64,000 bases of DNA from the NCBI GenBank assembly GCA_942492205.1, contig CALODT010000001.1, positions 248,001 to 312,000 on the forward strand, in the 5' to 3' direction. The stretch is from UBA1847 sp942492205 (GTDB lineage Bacteria > Pseudomonadota > Gammaproteobacteria > Steroidobacterales > Woeseiaceae). A program made the translations under genes and the position numbers. The notes under the pieces are model-generated. The model worked only from the letters and a program-made list of their open reading frames with translations. It was not told the origin of the DNA and made no database searches. Position 1 is the stretch's first letter. Each line of letters begins with the position of its first letter. Of this stretch, positions 18,167 to 26,645 are shown one piece after another.

Positions 18167-18880
18167 TCAATCAAGTTCGCTCAACTCGAATCCGTTCGCT
18201 AGATAATAGTGCGTTGTTGTATTCGCGAGAAAGTTCCGCCGCACATAATGATATCCAAAACCGTGCGAGAACTGGACGCTGGCGGACGTGTTCAGAATAC
18301 TCCCTGGGAGCACTCTTACTGCCATTTGATCCTTGGTGACACGAACAGATGCCGGTATTTCTACCTTGCACACATAGTTTTGGCAGCTTGGCTTTAAGTC
18401 GGACACCGAGAGTGGCGGGTCGTAAGCCCACATAGGGTCCCGTATCACTGCGTACACTGCCGCTTGTTCCAGGTCACCTGAGTTCAGAGCGCTATCGTCT
18501 CGTGAGAGCTCGGACTCAAGTCGACTCCTCCATGCTGATCCGTATCTATCGTGCTGTTTTAACCAATGCATGTGGACGCGAATAAAGTCTTGTTGCGTTA
18601 CATAGAACAAGTCTGGGTGCTCGTTCTTCTGTGACTCCGGCTCCGCCAACCCGCCGCCGGTGCTGTCCGATTCCTCGTCCCCTATTGCGGGGACCGTACC
18701 GGCCGAAATGCTGGGGGCTATTGGCTGTTCCACAGGTTCTATGACATCTTGATTCGGTCTGTTGAGTTCCCGCTGGTCTACTGTGAGAGTGATTGGCGCA
18801 ATTTCTTCGCGATTGCCAAGAGACAAATAAACCAACAGCCCCGCAACCACCATGCCTATAAATAGGATGACAGCCTTCAT
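18167..18880 (-). CDS. Hypothetical membrane-anchored protein
   Basis: A 237-residue protein with an N-terminal membrane anchor or uncleaved signal (MKAVILFIGMVVAGLLVYLSL), a Pro/Glu/Ser-rich linker (about 35-85), and a globular C-terminal domain of about 140 residues with two cysteines close together (SCQNYVCKVEI) that could form a disulfide in the periplasm. I do not recognise the family. It lies alone between repeat copies. Confidence 0.6.
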   Translation of the reverse strand: MKAVILFIGMVVAGLLVYLSLGNREEIAPITLTVDQRELNRPNQDVIEPVEQPIAPSISAGTVPAIGDEESDSTGGGLAEPESQKNEHPDLFYVTQQDFIRVHMHWLKQHDRYGSAWRSRLESELSRDDSALNSGDLEQAAVYAVIRDPMWAYDPPLSVSDLKPSCQNYVCKVEIPASVRVTKDQMAVRVLPGSILNTSASVQFSHGFGYHYVRRNFLANTTTHYYLANGFELSELD

Positions 18881-18954
18881 GAATATGGGTCCTGGCCGCG
18901 AACCAGCTTAGTTGCCTACCGTCGGTAAGTGGTCCAGATCTGGTTGAGATTGGT

Positions 18955-19158
18955 TCATTGCATCCACTTAGAATCGCCAGGGAGACTTTTCCAAAACACA
19001 TACGTTGCAGCCCCAATGCCGAGGTAAGACAAGAAAACTATGCTCAGCGTCACAAAGCTGCGATCGTCAAAAACGCCTTTCCCGAACAAATACGACGTCA
19101 TGAAAATCAGTCCAATCGAAATGGACCAACGAAACCTGCGCCACTTTTCTGGGTTCAT
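18955..19158 (-). CDS. Small two-span membrane protein, unknown
   Basis: A 67-residue protein with two hydrophobic segments (SISIGLIFMTSYLFGKGVF and FVTLSIVFLSYLGIGAATYVFW). The frame could be extended to an ATG at 19191, but those first codons (MTACDPADVDD) read from the dispersed repeat that begins at about 19168, and the same MTACDP start appears by the same route elsewhere. The ATG at 19158 is therefore preferred. Function unknown. Confidence 0.55.
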   Translation of the reverse strand: MNPEKWRRFRWSISIGLIFMTSYLFGKGVFDDRSFVTLSIVFLSYLGIGAATYVFWKSLPGDSKWMQ

Positions 19159-19167
19159 ATCGTCAAC

Positions 19168-19283
19168 GTCCGCGGGGTCACAAGCCGTCATTTTACATCA
19201 GATTTCTCGACCGGCTGCTATGCGAAGTAAAGCAGCCTCTGAGCCTGCTTCTTCGCGACCGTCGCCTTCCGGCCAAGAGCAGC
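19168..19283. repeat. Dispersed intergenic repeat, module A
   Basis: Contains GGGGTCACAAGCCGTCATTT, then CCGGCTGCTATGCGAAGTAA, AGCAGCCTCTGAGCCTGC and GCGACCGTCGCCTTCCGGCC. Matches the copies at 19919, 20850, 21516 and 25064 in order and orientation. Confidence 0.8.
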
Positions 19284-19377
19284 CGTTCCCCTGCTGAGAA
19301 TCGAGGGCAATCGCTGTAAGGACTAATGTCTTCTCTCGCTCGAAAAGGGGTAATACGCTGGGTTCGTTTGGCTCTGG

Positions 19378-19797
19378 CTAGAATGTCGTCCGCTCAATTT
19401 CCTTTTCTTTCAAGATATCGTCCATTGTCCAGAAAAAAGCCTCCCCGGATTGAACCCGGAAAAGCTCTAAGACCGGTTCCGCCTGTTGCAGAAAGGGCCA
19501 GTCCTGCAACATTTGCTTCTTGAGATCGGGGTCGTCCAGGAACTCCACCTCACCGCTAAGTCGCATTGTCTTTGCCTTTTCAAGATCAGACTCGTTGTTG
19601 AAGAAACATATCTCCACCTTCGGATTGCTCTTCAATTGGTTGTACACGTCTTTGGGATTGAGGGTTTCAAAGTAGAACCCATTTTCATTAGCCCGCCACA
19701 GCAAAAACGTACGTACTCTCGGTTGATCTCCATCCGCGGTGGCCAGCGAGCACACGGGGTGCTTGGTCGCGAAATCGACACATTCCTGAAATCTCAT
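19378..19797 (-). CDS. Pyridoxamine 5'-phosphate oxidase-like flavin-binding protein
   Basis: A 139-residue protein of the PNPOx-like split-barrel fold, which usually binds FMN or F420-like cofactors. Typical elements are VCSLATADGDQPRVRTFLLW near the N-terminus, the GFYFET strand, and NPKVEICFFN. Small stand-alone members of this group include general stress protein 26-like and haem-degrading proteins; the specific reaction is unknown. CAGGGAGC lies just upstream of the ATG at 19797. Confidence 0.85.
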   Translation of the reverse strand: MRFQECVDFATKHPVCSLATADGDQPRVRTFLLWRANENGFYFETLNPKDVYNQLKSNPKVEICFFNNESDLEKAKTMRLSGEVEFLDDPDLKKQMLQDWPFLQQAEPVLELFRVQSGEAFFWTMDDILKEKEIERTTF

Positions 19798-19918
19798 CGC
19801 TTGCTCCCTGAGCTTTGGCTCGGTTTTCTCTTAGTATCTGGCAAGCTCTCAAACAGACGCGGTCGCGTCAATTCTGGGATGTACCTAAGGCGAATACTCT
19901 TATCGTCGCGAGTCGCAA

Positions 19919-20055
19919 TGACCGCTTGGGGTTGCGGTTTCAACCGATCGACGCAACACATTCAGCAGATTCTTCGAGCGGCGGCTATGCGATGTGAAGC
20001 GGCCCCTCAGTTAGGCTCCTGGCGACCGTCTCAGAACGGCCACAAGCAGACCATC
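19919..20055. repeat. Dispersed intergenic repeat, module A
   Basis: Contains CAGATTCTTCGAGCGGCGGC, TATGCGATGTGAAGCGGCCC, CTCAGTTAGGCTCCTGGCGA and CGTCTCAGAACGGCCACAAG. It ends at the 3' end of the DUF6090-like paralogue B gene. Confidence 0.75.
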
Positions 20056-20797
20056 AAGCCGCCCCAAGAGTCGAAAGCCGTATTTCCAGTCGATCGATAA
20101 GCTCTTGCGTAGCTGCCTCCAGACCTTCTATCCGGTCGATGGAGGCGCGAGTGTTGTACCTGCGATTTGTAAGCAGACCTTCAAAGCGTTTTGACGAGAA
20201 AAGGCCTTTTAAGTCGTTTTCCAACGGGCTAACTTGCCAGCCCTCATCGACAAAACTGAGAAGCGTGGGCCAAGAAAGATATTTGAAAGTTTCGCCAAGA
20301 ATCAGTTCCTCGCCGTGATTTCTCTCGATTTCCTGCCACTCGATTAGCACCTGTGCGAGCGTAGGCCACTGGGTAAGTGCTCTTTGAATGTCCGGGTCGG
20401 CGATCAGTCCCAGGTCGCCTGAGGCAATCAACGAATTGGTGCTACCAAGCGCTGGAACGAATTTCGCATTCTGCATGCAGCTCAGAATCGTCCGTGCGAG
20501 ATCCACATCCATCGCATCCGGATAACTCCTGAAAGCTATCATTGATAGCAACCCTTCGGTAGCAGCCAATGCCTCTTGGCTTTTCTCTTTTTCAGCTTTC
20601 AGTATCTCGAGATTCTGTTGATACTCAACAATTAGTCGTTGAATCGCGGCGCGCTCGGCGCTTCGCTCAGCACGAGCTGTACTCCAGTCCTGAGCCTGCA
20701 GTCCGAGAAAGACGCCAACCACGACTATCACGAGCTCGGTGCCCACAGCGGACCAGTTCTGGGTTCTGACCTGCATTGTGATGCGGCGAAGGATCAT
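20054..20797 (-). CDS. DUF6090-like single-span membrane protein, paralogue B
   Basis: A 247-residue protein with the same plan as the gene at 17261-17971: a short basic N-terminus, one membrane helix (VGTELVIVVVGVFLGLQAQD), then a charged helical region (RAERSAERAAIQRLIVEYQQ) and a soluble domain. Function unknown. The ATG at 20797 is kept because AGGAG and GAGG lie upstream; a second Met at 20776 is possible. Module-A repeats flank it on both sides (19919-20055 and 20850-20973). Confidence 0.65.
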   Translation of the reverse strand: MILRRITMQVRTQNWSAVGTELVIVVVGVFLGLQAQDWSTARAERSAERAAIQRLIVEYQQNLEILKAEKEKSQEALAATEGLLSMIAFRSYPDAMDVDLARTILSCMQNAKFVPALGSTNSLIASGDLGLIADPDIQRALTQWPTLAQVLIEWQEIERNHGEELILGETFKYLSWPTLLSFVDEGWQVSPLENDLKGLFSSKRFEGLLTNRRYNTRASIDRIEGLEAATQELIDRLEIRLSTLGAA

Positions 20798-20849
20798 TGC
20801 CTCGTGATCTCCTAGAGTATTGGTGGAGCGTCAAAATGCCTGAATGCAC

Positions 20850-20973
20850 GACCGTCCGCCACGGGTCACAAGCCGTCATATTACCGCAGATTCTTCGAGC
20901 GGCTGCTATGCGACGTGAAGCAGCCTCTTAGTTAGCTTCCTTGCGAGCGTCTCAGTACGGCCAGAACCAGCCG
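20850..20973. repeat. Dispersed intergenic repeat, module A
   Basis: Contains CGGGTCACAAGCCGTCATAT, CAGATTCTTCGAGCGGCTGC, TATGCGACGTGAAGCAGCCT and GCGAGCGTCTCAGTACGGCC. One of the best-preserved copies. Confidence 0.8.
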
Positions 20974-20979
20974 GACAAG

Positions 20980-21495
20980 CTACAGCCGCTTGAAGTCGTG
21001 ACCCATCCAAGAAACCGGGCCGATCTGGACTTCCGTGCCTGACATATGTGGCACGCCACCACGAAGGCAATTCAGGCAGACGATGAAGTTCTTTGATCGT
21101 GGCGCGTGCATAGAGAACCCGCCAACACCCGGGCTGTATGGCCATTTGTTGCCCACCTTCAGCATCGCGTCCCCTTCCGCCACGTAGAAAATATCGTCTC
21201 CGAGAACGGCCTTATAGACGGCCTCATTGTTTGAAACCCCATCGATATCGATGGCAATGGACGTGCGGACGAAATGGACTACCTCGCCTTTGTAGCCAAG
21301 ATTCTCAACGAGCGATTCGCTCCACCCGACATCTGATTCTGTCATTTCATACTGAGTGAATGGCGCTGACAGATCGAGCTGATACGAAATCGGCCCACTA
21401 GCATCATCGCCGCCACTGACCGGGAAAGCGACTGCGAGCAACATGACCGCGAGCAGATAATTCAATAGAAAGGGATTAAAGCGAGAAGATTTCAT
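20980..21495 (-). CDS. Hypothetical exported protein
   Basis: A 171-residue protein with a cleavable signal (NYLLAVMLLAVAFPVSG) and a mature part of mixed beta character containing two close cysteines (VCLNCLRG) that could bind a metal or form a disulfide. An upstream in-frame ATG at 21543 would add 16 residues beginning MTACDP, but these lie in a dispersed-repeat copy; the ATG at 21495 puts the signal peptide at the true N-terminus. Family not recognised. Confidence 0.6.
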   Translation of the reverse strand: MKSSRFNPFLLNYLLAVMLLAVAFPVSGGDDASGPISYQLDLSAPFTQYEMTESDVGWSESLVENLGYKGEVVHFVRTSIAIDIDGVSNNEAVYKAVLGDDIFYVAEGDAMLKVGNKWPYSPGVGGFSMHAPRSKNFIVCLNCLRGGVPHMSGTEVQIGPVSWMGHDFKRL

Positions 21496-21515
21496 CGTTA
21501 CTTTAAGAAAACTGA

Positions 21516-21639
21516 ATGTCGCCTTTGGGTCACAAGCCGTCATTTTAACCCAAAATCTACGACCGGCCGCTATGCGAGGTAAAGCAGCCCCTCATTTTCT
21601 TGCCTGGCGAACTTCTGCAGTCGGCCAAGACAGCGGCCA
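21516..21639. repeat. Dispersed intergenic repeat, module A
   Basis: Contains TGTCGCCTTTGGGTCACAAG, CCGTCATTTTAACCC, CCGGCCGCTATGCGAGGTAA and AGCAGCCCCTCATTTTC. The end module has diverged (GCGAACTTCTGCAGTCGGCC). Confidence 0.75.
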
Positions 21640-21733
21640 GATGACTAATCGCAATACGTCGCTGCTAAGTCATCCCACCAACAGCACTTGATCGGCCTAA
21701 CTGGCGAATCGCACGCCCGAACGTGAAAGGTCT

Positions 21734-22075
21734 TCAAAACTCTTCGATTGAACAATAACAAAGACCACTAGATTGTGTCGCCTCCCAGTTCTTCGGAAAC
21801 ACCCGTTGCAGATCCAACAGGAAACGACAACCGAATTCGCGTGAGTATCCCGTCAGGTCAAAACCAGTCCGCAGTATCTCATGTAACGATGCTTCCAGAT
21901 CTATTATGGTCGTGAATCTTTCCGTTCCGCCATGGAAGCGTTTGCTTGACCATCTCTGTCTGTAAACCTGGTCGTGGTATCGTAGACGACCGCGAATCCG
22001 CGGGAAGCCTTGGATTTCGATTGACAAACGTGTGTCGCCATCCGAGTCGCCTCGGAAGGAAATCGTTAAGGACAC
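21734..22075 (-). CDS. Hypothetical protein
   Basis: A 113-residue soluble protein with predicted beta strands at the N-terminus (LTISFRGDSDGDTRLSIEIQ) and a later helical part. No motif or family recognised. The start is GTG with no clear ribosome-binding site, so the gene is only moderately supported. It lies between a module-A repeat and a partial repeat. Confidence 0.45.
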   Translation of the reverse strand: MSLTISFRGDSDGDTRLSIEIQGFPRIRGRLRYHDQVYRQRWSSKRFHGGTERFTTIIDLEASLHEILRTGFDLTGYSREFGCRFLLDLQRVFPKNWEATQSSGLCYCSIEEF

Positions 22076-22127
22076 TCCGCGAAAGATAGAGAAATCTGTG
22101 TGCCCACTGGCGTAGGACCGGCTGGCT

Positions 22128-22180
22128 GCTTTGGGTCAGCAGCAGACCCTCATTATACCCCGAAAGCAGCCGCTCGAACG
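22128..22180. repeat. Dispersed intergenic repeat, partial
   Basis: Contains GCTTTGGGTCAGCAGCAGAC, CCTCATTATACCC and AGCAGCCGCTCGAACGG, a hybrid of the module A and B patterns. Confidence 0.55.
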
Positions 22181-22313
22181 GCTGGTATTGCGGCTATAGC
22201 GGACCTCGCCATTCACCAAAAGAGCCATTCGGGAGCGGCAAGGACTAGGCGCTAGCGTCAGTTACGTGGTCTGAGGTGGAATGACGGGTACTGGCCCTTT
22301 CTTAACACCCAGC

Positions 22314-23015
22314 CTATTCGGTTAGTTCGAAGACAACCGTAACCGTCGCATTAAAACTCAAATCGGCGGCGTTGTAGCTTTCCCCAGCGTCGGATTCTGC
22401 CGCCATAGCTCGCACATTGGCGGCGTATGGCACCGGCGGTCGTGGTGCATTAGTTCCGGAATTGATGCTGATAACCGCGCCCAGCTTAGCGCCCAACGCG
22501 TCCGCGAGCTGGAATGCGTTTTCCTTCGCGTCATCGGCGGCAGCACGAAGTGCTTCGCGATAGGTTTGCTTACGCTTGCTACTGTCCAGATGCGGAGGTG
22601 AAACCTGGTTTACGCCTGCATCTACAGCACCCTCAACAACGGCACCGAGCCTTTCGAGGTCCTTGATGACCACAGAAATTTGTCGTTCCGCGATGTAGCC
22701 GCGAAGTTCCTGCTCCTCCTTGTCACGGTTCCATCGGTAGTCCGGGCGCACCGAGGCGCCCGTTGTATCCACCTGATCGCGATCAATATTCATACGATCG
22801 GTCATCTTCAGGACTCTTGTGGTTACGTCCGCGGCGGCCTTCTGCGCAGCAGCCAGTGTTGCCTCGCGTGCAATAATCGACATCCGCAGCGTCGCTCGGT
22901 CCGGCTGTACCTCGGCAGTTCCTGTGCCATTGACAGTTATCATTCGAGCTTGTTCTTCGGCCATAGTGCTTACACCTATCGTTAACAGTAGAACCACGAA
23001 CAGCGTTCTCAGCAT
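22314..23015 (-). CDS. SIMPL-domain (DUF541) periplasmic protein
   Basis: A 233-residue exported protein with a signal peptide (LFVVLLLTIGVSTMAEE) and the SIMPL/DUF541 domain, recognised by ITVNGTGTAEVQPDRATL at the start of the mature part, the central RGYIAERQISVVIKDL, and REALRAAADDAKENAFQLA. Relatives include E. coli YggE, linked to oxidative-stress defence. Of three in-frame Met codons the one at 23015 is best placed, 6 bases after GGGAG. It lies between repeats and has no obvious operon partner. Confidence 0.88.
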   Translation of the reverse strand: MLRTLFVVLLLTIGVSTMAEEQARMITVNGTGTAEVQPDRATLRMSIIAREATLAAAQKAAADVTTRVLKMTDRMNIDRDQVDTTGASVRPDYRWNRDKEEQELRGYIAERQISVVIKDLERLGAVVEGAVDAGVNQVSPPHLDSSKRKQTYREALRAAADDAKENAFQLADALGAKLGAVISINSGTNAPRPPVPYAANVRAMAAESDAGESYNAADLSFNATVTVVFELTE

Positions 23016-23063
23016 CTTCATCTCCCAAAGAGTCTTCCTGGAGGCTCGGAATTCTGTCCTGCT

Positions 23064-23128
23064 CCAGGTCACGAGCAGCCTCTCAGCAGTTTATCACCTG
23101 GGTGCCTGCTAACAGCCACAAGCGGTCG
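23064..23128. repeat. Dispersed intergenic repeat, module B
   Basis: Contains AGGTCACGAGCAGCCTCTCA, GCAGTTTATCACCTGGGTGC and CTGCTAACAGCCACAAGCGG. Matches 18042-18117. Confidence 0.7.
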
Positions 23129-23129
23129 G

Positions 23130-24485
23130 TCATCGGTTATTTTGCAGCATGTCGAACCGGCGCTTTTCAAACCTGGCACGGTCGATCTGGCCAGCCGCTT
23201 CGCACAGGCTTGGCGAGTAGATCTTGCAGGGTTTTCGGGATTCCACCGCTCGATCGAGCTGTGACAAAAGATCTGCCGCCGTAATTTGTGGCGGTGCGGC
23301 GATACGCCCTGTTACCACGTGCCGCTCGACCTCTTCGTGTTCTTGATGATCAAGATCCGGATTACGCCAGCAACTTGCACACAGTATCTGGAAGCTCTCT
23401 GTGTGCGAGTAGACAATGGCATCGGTATCCAGATCGACGCTGCAATCTGCCAATCGTCCGGTATCGTCCTGTGTCCCTGCAAAATCGAAATATTGATAGC
23501 CACTCTGAACCAGAGTTGCGAGGTGCGGGAACACAGGAACCGAGGACTCGCCGTAGGTGTGTTCAGTAATTGGCGCCCCGTCGATGAGTACAACGTCGCC
23601 GTAGTCAACACCAAGATCCTGAAAAAGCACGCTTCGTACGACGCCATGGCACGGGCTTAACCGCTGTATCCAAATCGTTTCCTCAAGACCTGGGTCGTCG
23701 CAATCCTTATTCCGCTCCGCGAGTGGACGCTCCGCCAGACGGACTTTGCATTGCGGGTATCCGCCTTCCGGAAGGTCAAAGCGACCCATCTCAATCTTCT
23801 GGTTCATCCGTTTCCAAACCTCGAGCGCAACAGAACCCTGGCGGGCCCCGGTAGCGCAGATGCCCAGATTCCACTCATATGCTTCCTGGGGCTCAGCCTC
23901 TAGATCGACAGCCCGTTGATTTGCCAACACTCCCTCGCGGAAGTGGCCTCGGGTTTTGTAGAAAAGTCCCAATGCATAGTGGTTCCCGCTGTAGTCGGGG
24001 TCCAATTCAACCAGCCGCTTGTAGCTGTTTTCTGCGACCTCGTCATACTGCCGGGCGAGCATCCGTGCCGTGGTCGACAGCCCGTCCAACGTGCGCTCCT
24101 CCAACTCCTGACCCCTTAATTCGACCGACTGTTCTTCGAGTCGGCCGACAAGATCTTCGAAGAACGGATGAATGGGCGGCGCTGAGTTCAGGTCGTCGAT
24201 GTCTCTAGCACCCTCGGCGGCAGACCCTATCTCCGCGAGCATCGCGCTGTCTTTCTTATGGGCATCCAAGAGCTGGACGAGTACTTCGAGGCCACGTTCA
24301 AAACCAAGATAACGGCCACGAACTACTCGCACCAGCGCTTGCGCCGCTTCGCGCTGGTGCCGCTGTACCTTGATGAGTGGTGCCAGTGCGAGCCACGACG
24401 CCTCCTCATCCTGGGCTTCGCGTGCCTGCTTGACGACCTCCTTTATTTTGTCTTCTGAGAGGGCGCTGTTAAGAGTTTTGAGCAT
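23130..24485 (-). CDS. TPR-containing protein, unknown role
   Basis: A 451-residue protein with no signal peptide. The N-terminal half is helical; residues about 150-230 contain tetratricopeptide-like repeats (SYKRLVELDPDYSGNHYALG; GVLANQRAVDLEAEPQEAYE). The C-terminal half is different, with several cysteines and His/Glu-rich stretches (CASCWRNPD; HQEHEEVERHVV), and looks like a separate domain I cannot name. TPR regions usually mediate protein contacts. It is bounded by module-B repeats on both sides. Confidence 0.6.
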   Translation of the reverse strand: MLKTLNSALSEDKIKEVVKQAREAQDEEASWLALAPLIKVQRHQREAAQALVRVVRGRYLGFERGLEVLVQLLDAHKKDSAMLAEIGSAAEGARDIDDLNSAPPIHPFFEDLVGRLEEQSVELRGQELEERTLDGLSTTARMLARQYDEVAENSYKRLVELDPDYSGNHYALGLFYKTRGHFREGVLANQRAVDLEAEPQEAYEWNLGICATGARQGSVALEVWKRMNQKIEMGRFDLPEGGYPQCKVRLAERPLAERNKDCDDPGLEETIWIQRLSPCHGVVRSVLFQDLGVDYGDVVLIDGAPITEHTYGESSVPVFPHLATLVQSGYQYFDFAGTQDDTGRLADCSVDLDTDAIVYSHTESFQILCASCWRNPDLDHQEHEEVERHVVTGRIAAPPQITAADLLSQLDRAVESRKPCKIYSPSLCEAAGQIDRARFEKRRFDMLQNNR

Positions 24486-24537
24486 TTTCAGGAAATTTCT
24501 ATTTCGACATCAGAAAGGTAAGTTTTATTGCCGGGCG

Positions 24538-24606
24538 AACGGTTGCAGTGGGTCAGCAGCAGGCATCGTGTAGTTTATCACTCGACAGGCGGCTTTCGAG
24601 CGCTTA
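24538..24606. repeat. Dispersed intergenic repeat, module B
   Basis: Contains GTGGGTCAGCAGCAGGCATC, TAGTTTATCACTCGACAGGC and GGCTTTCGAGCGC. Matches 18042-18117. It occupies most of the gap upstream of the TPR gene. Confidence 0.7.
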
Positions 24607-24687
24607 CCGGTTGTTCACTCTCTGCCGGAGTGGGGGGGCTCATGGCCCGAAGCAGACGGTCAAAACCTGTAAATACTCGTCAGAATA

Positions 24688-25053
24688 TTAGCTCTCTTCA
24701 GCGATCAGAGTAGGCGATCCTGTTTTCCCTCGCCAACCCTTCTTCGTCATATAGACGATAATCTGAATTCTGTGCTTTTCAACAAGTTCGGGAGGTTTGT
24801 CACGCTTACCTGCTTTCGTGAAATCTACCGTGATGTCCATGCTGCAACGGTGCTGTTGCTGCTTCTGACCTTCCTCGGGCACGCATTGAAAGCCGCGCTC
24901 TACAAGGCATGCTTTGAGGTCGTCTGATTTCTTGCACTCATCCAAAAGCGCCCTGGACACATTTTTTGCGGCATCCTTTCTTATTCGCTCGGGAACATCC
25001 GCAACGCTAGCTATCGGTATCGCCACAGCTAGAAACAGGATTAGATGTCGCAT
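24688..25053 (-). CDS. Hypothetical exported protein
   Basis: A 121-residue protein with a signal peptide (MRHLILFLAVAIPIASVAD) and a small mature domain with four cysteines (DECKKSDDLKACLVERGF; CVPEE; HRCSMD), a pattern suited to two disulfides in the periplasm. No family recognised. A module-A repeat begins about 10 bases upstream of its start codon. Confidence 0.55.
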   Translation of the reverse strand: MRHLILFLAVAIPIASVADVPERIRKDAAKNVSRALLDECKKSDDLKACLVERGFQCVPEEGQKQQQHRCSMDITVDFTKAGKRDKPPELVEKHRIQIIVYMTKKGWRGKTGSPTLIAEES

Positions 25054-25063
25054 AATTTCTCAA

Positions 25064-25140
25064 GTGTCGACATTGCGTCACAAGCCGTCATTGTACCTCA
25101 GGATTCTCTACTGGCTGCCAAGCGACATGGAGCAGCCCCC
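25064..25140. repeat. Dispersed intergenic repeat, module A, 5' part
   Basis: Contains TGTCGACATTGCGTCACAAG, CCGTCATTGTACCTCAGGAT and CTGGCTGCCAAGCGACATGG. The last well-matched copy before the array stops. Confidence 0.65.
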
Positions 25141-25232
25141 AAATGGTTTCAAGGGAGGCATCTCAGTTCGAGCATTAGCGGTTGTTTGGAGCTGGTGTTT
25201 TCTATGCTGACCTGACGACGCCACAGTGCCAC

Positions 25233-26360
25233 CTATCTCTCTCGGCGAAGCCTGGCCGCGGGTACATGGGAGGGCTTCTTGTCATTTATCCTGCCAAGCC
25301 ATTCGCCCGCGCTGACTCCCCTGAATTTTCGGTCAAGGAACAACGCGTCCGATTGCGTCATCGTGTGTTGTAGCCCGCCTGGCAGGAATGTCGCCCAGTC
25401 GTGTCCAATATGGTTGTCGCGAAGTGCGTACAGGCTCAAACGATAGTTAACAATGTTTACACCGGCGCCGCCGCAGGCGCGAGATTCATCATTGTAGAGA
25501 ATAACGCCTGCAAGGTCGGCATCCGCGGACGCGAAAGCAAAGCGACCGCGCCCAAAAGTATCACTGAGAAAACTGTACAAGTTGAGCAGACCGCCTTTGG
25601 ATGGATCACCACATTCGGGGCAACTGTCTGGAAGCTGCAGATTAAATGTCGTGGTCAGTTTGTGCTGAAAGCAGGCTGTTCGAATCGCTGACTCGGGAAT
25701 TATCGGGGCCGAATCCACCAGGGCTGCAACGGATCTGCCGCCAAATGCCTCCACAACCTGCGGGTAGTTGATCAGCACGCCAACGCCCCCAGCGCTAGCA
25801 CCGATCAAGGCAACGTCCTCAGCATCGTGAAAGTACGGCGCCACCCGTTTCAGGATATTTCGAAGGTTTCTATAACCTGCAAATTGCTGCTTTCCCGGCA
25901 CGCCGGGAACCACGGCATCCTCCCTCTCGCCACCATGCAGATCACCGGTACAGTAGGGGACATAAACGTGGTTCCACCTGGCGACAGGGTTTGAGGGGTT
26001 CTTTGTATTGAAGACGCCCTGATTACCCAGGGTCTCGACCCAGTTGTAGAATTTTGCACGAGAAAAATTTTCTCCTGCAACAGGTGCACTGGCATTTTGC
26101 TCGCATGACTTCGCGTCGTAGCAGGCGCCACCCCCTTGCAGATAAATCATCAAAGCGCTGGCATCCGGCAATATCCGTACGCCAACACCGGTCGTCGAAC
26201 CATCGCGACAAAGAGAGTCTTGCAGAGGAATCCAGCTCCAGCTACCGGGCTCGACTTTCGCGCCCGCAAGATCGCGTGCTTGAACCTCATCGACATCCGC
26301 AGATTGCGTGCTTGTCGAAAACAGCAACATCATGATTACAGTGAAAGCGACTTTTTGCAT
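25233..26360 (-). CDS. Exported Notum / pectin-acetylesterase-like hydrolase
   Basis: A 375-residue alpha/beta hydrolase of the pectin acetylesterase/Notum family, with a signal peptide (TVIMMLLFSTSTQSAD). The oxyanion-hole strand is LMIYLQGGGACYD; the nucleophile serine is in GASAGGVG; the expected Asp lies near VDSAPII and the His in LPGGLQHTM. Family members remove acetyl groups from pectin or acyl groups from proteins. The actual substrate is unknown. Several cysteines suggest disulfides in the periplasm or outside. Confidence 0.85.
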   Translation of the reverse strand: MQKVAFTVIMMLLFSTSTQSADVDEVQARDLAGAKVEPGSWSWIPLQDSLCRDGSTTGVGVRILPDASALMIYLQGGGACYDAKSCEQNASAPVAGENFSRAKFYNWVETLGNQGVFNTKNPSNPVARWNHVYVPYCTGDLHGGEREDAVVPGVPGKQQFAGYRNLRNILKRVAPYFHDAEDVALIGASAGGVGVLINYPQVVEAFGGRSVAALVDSAPIIPESAIRTACFQHKLTTTFNLQLPDSCPECGDPSKGGLLNLYSFLSDTFGRGRFAFASADADLAGVILYNDESRACGGAGVNIVNYRLSLYALRDNHIGHDWATFLPGGLQHTMTQSDALFLDRKFRGVSAGEWLGRINDKKPSHVPAARLRRER

Positions 26361-26645
26361 CAGGATGTGCTCCTATGCTGAGCAGATAGATTGACCCTAC
26401 AGGTCGGAACATTATCGCCGAGACGCTGAATCGTCGATGAACGGACTGTCGTCCGGGCTAGCTATCCACTACCGCGACGAGGGTGCTATCCAGAAATGGC
26501 CGATATTCCATATCAGAAGAGGGCAGCAGCTGCATGCGGGCAGAAGCGCCCGCACGAGACCTTTTAACTATTCACCGGGCAACCTGGACTGCTGCAGCGG
26601 ATTTACGATGCAGGAGCTGATCATGATCGTAAATCACACCAGCAA
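26361..26645. other. Intergenic stretch with one inverted repeat
   Basis: About 285 bases between two minus-strand genes. Apart from the hairpin at 26600-26635, nothing gene-like or repeat-like was seen. A plus-strand open frame at 26437-26760 runs into the Rid-like gene and does not look coding. Confidence 0.4.
26600..26635. repeat. Perfect 10-bp inverted repeat (hairpin)
   Basis: Arms GATTTACGAT (26600-26609) and ATCGTAAATC (26626-26635) with a 16-base loop, starting 11 bases beyond the stop of the minus-strand Rid-like gene. It could serve as a transcript 3' end, but no T-tract follows, so it is not a standard intrinsic terminator; it could equally be an operator. Confidence 0.5.
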
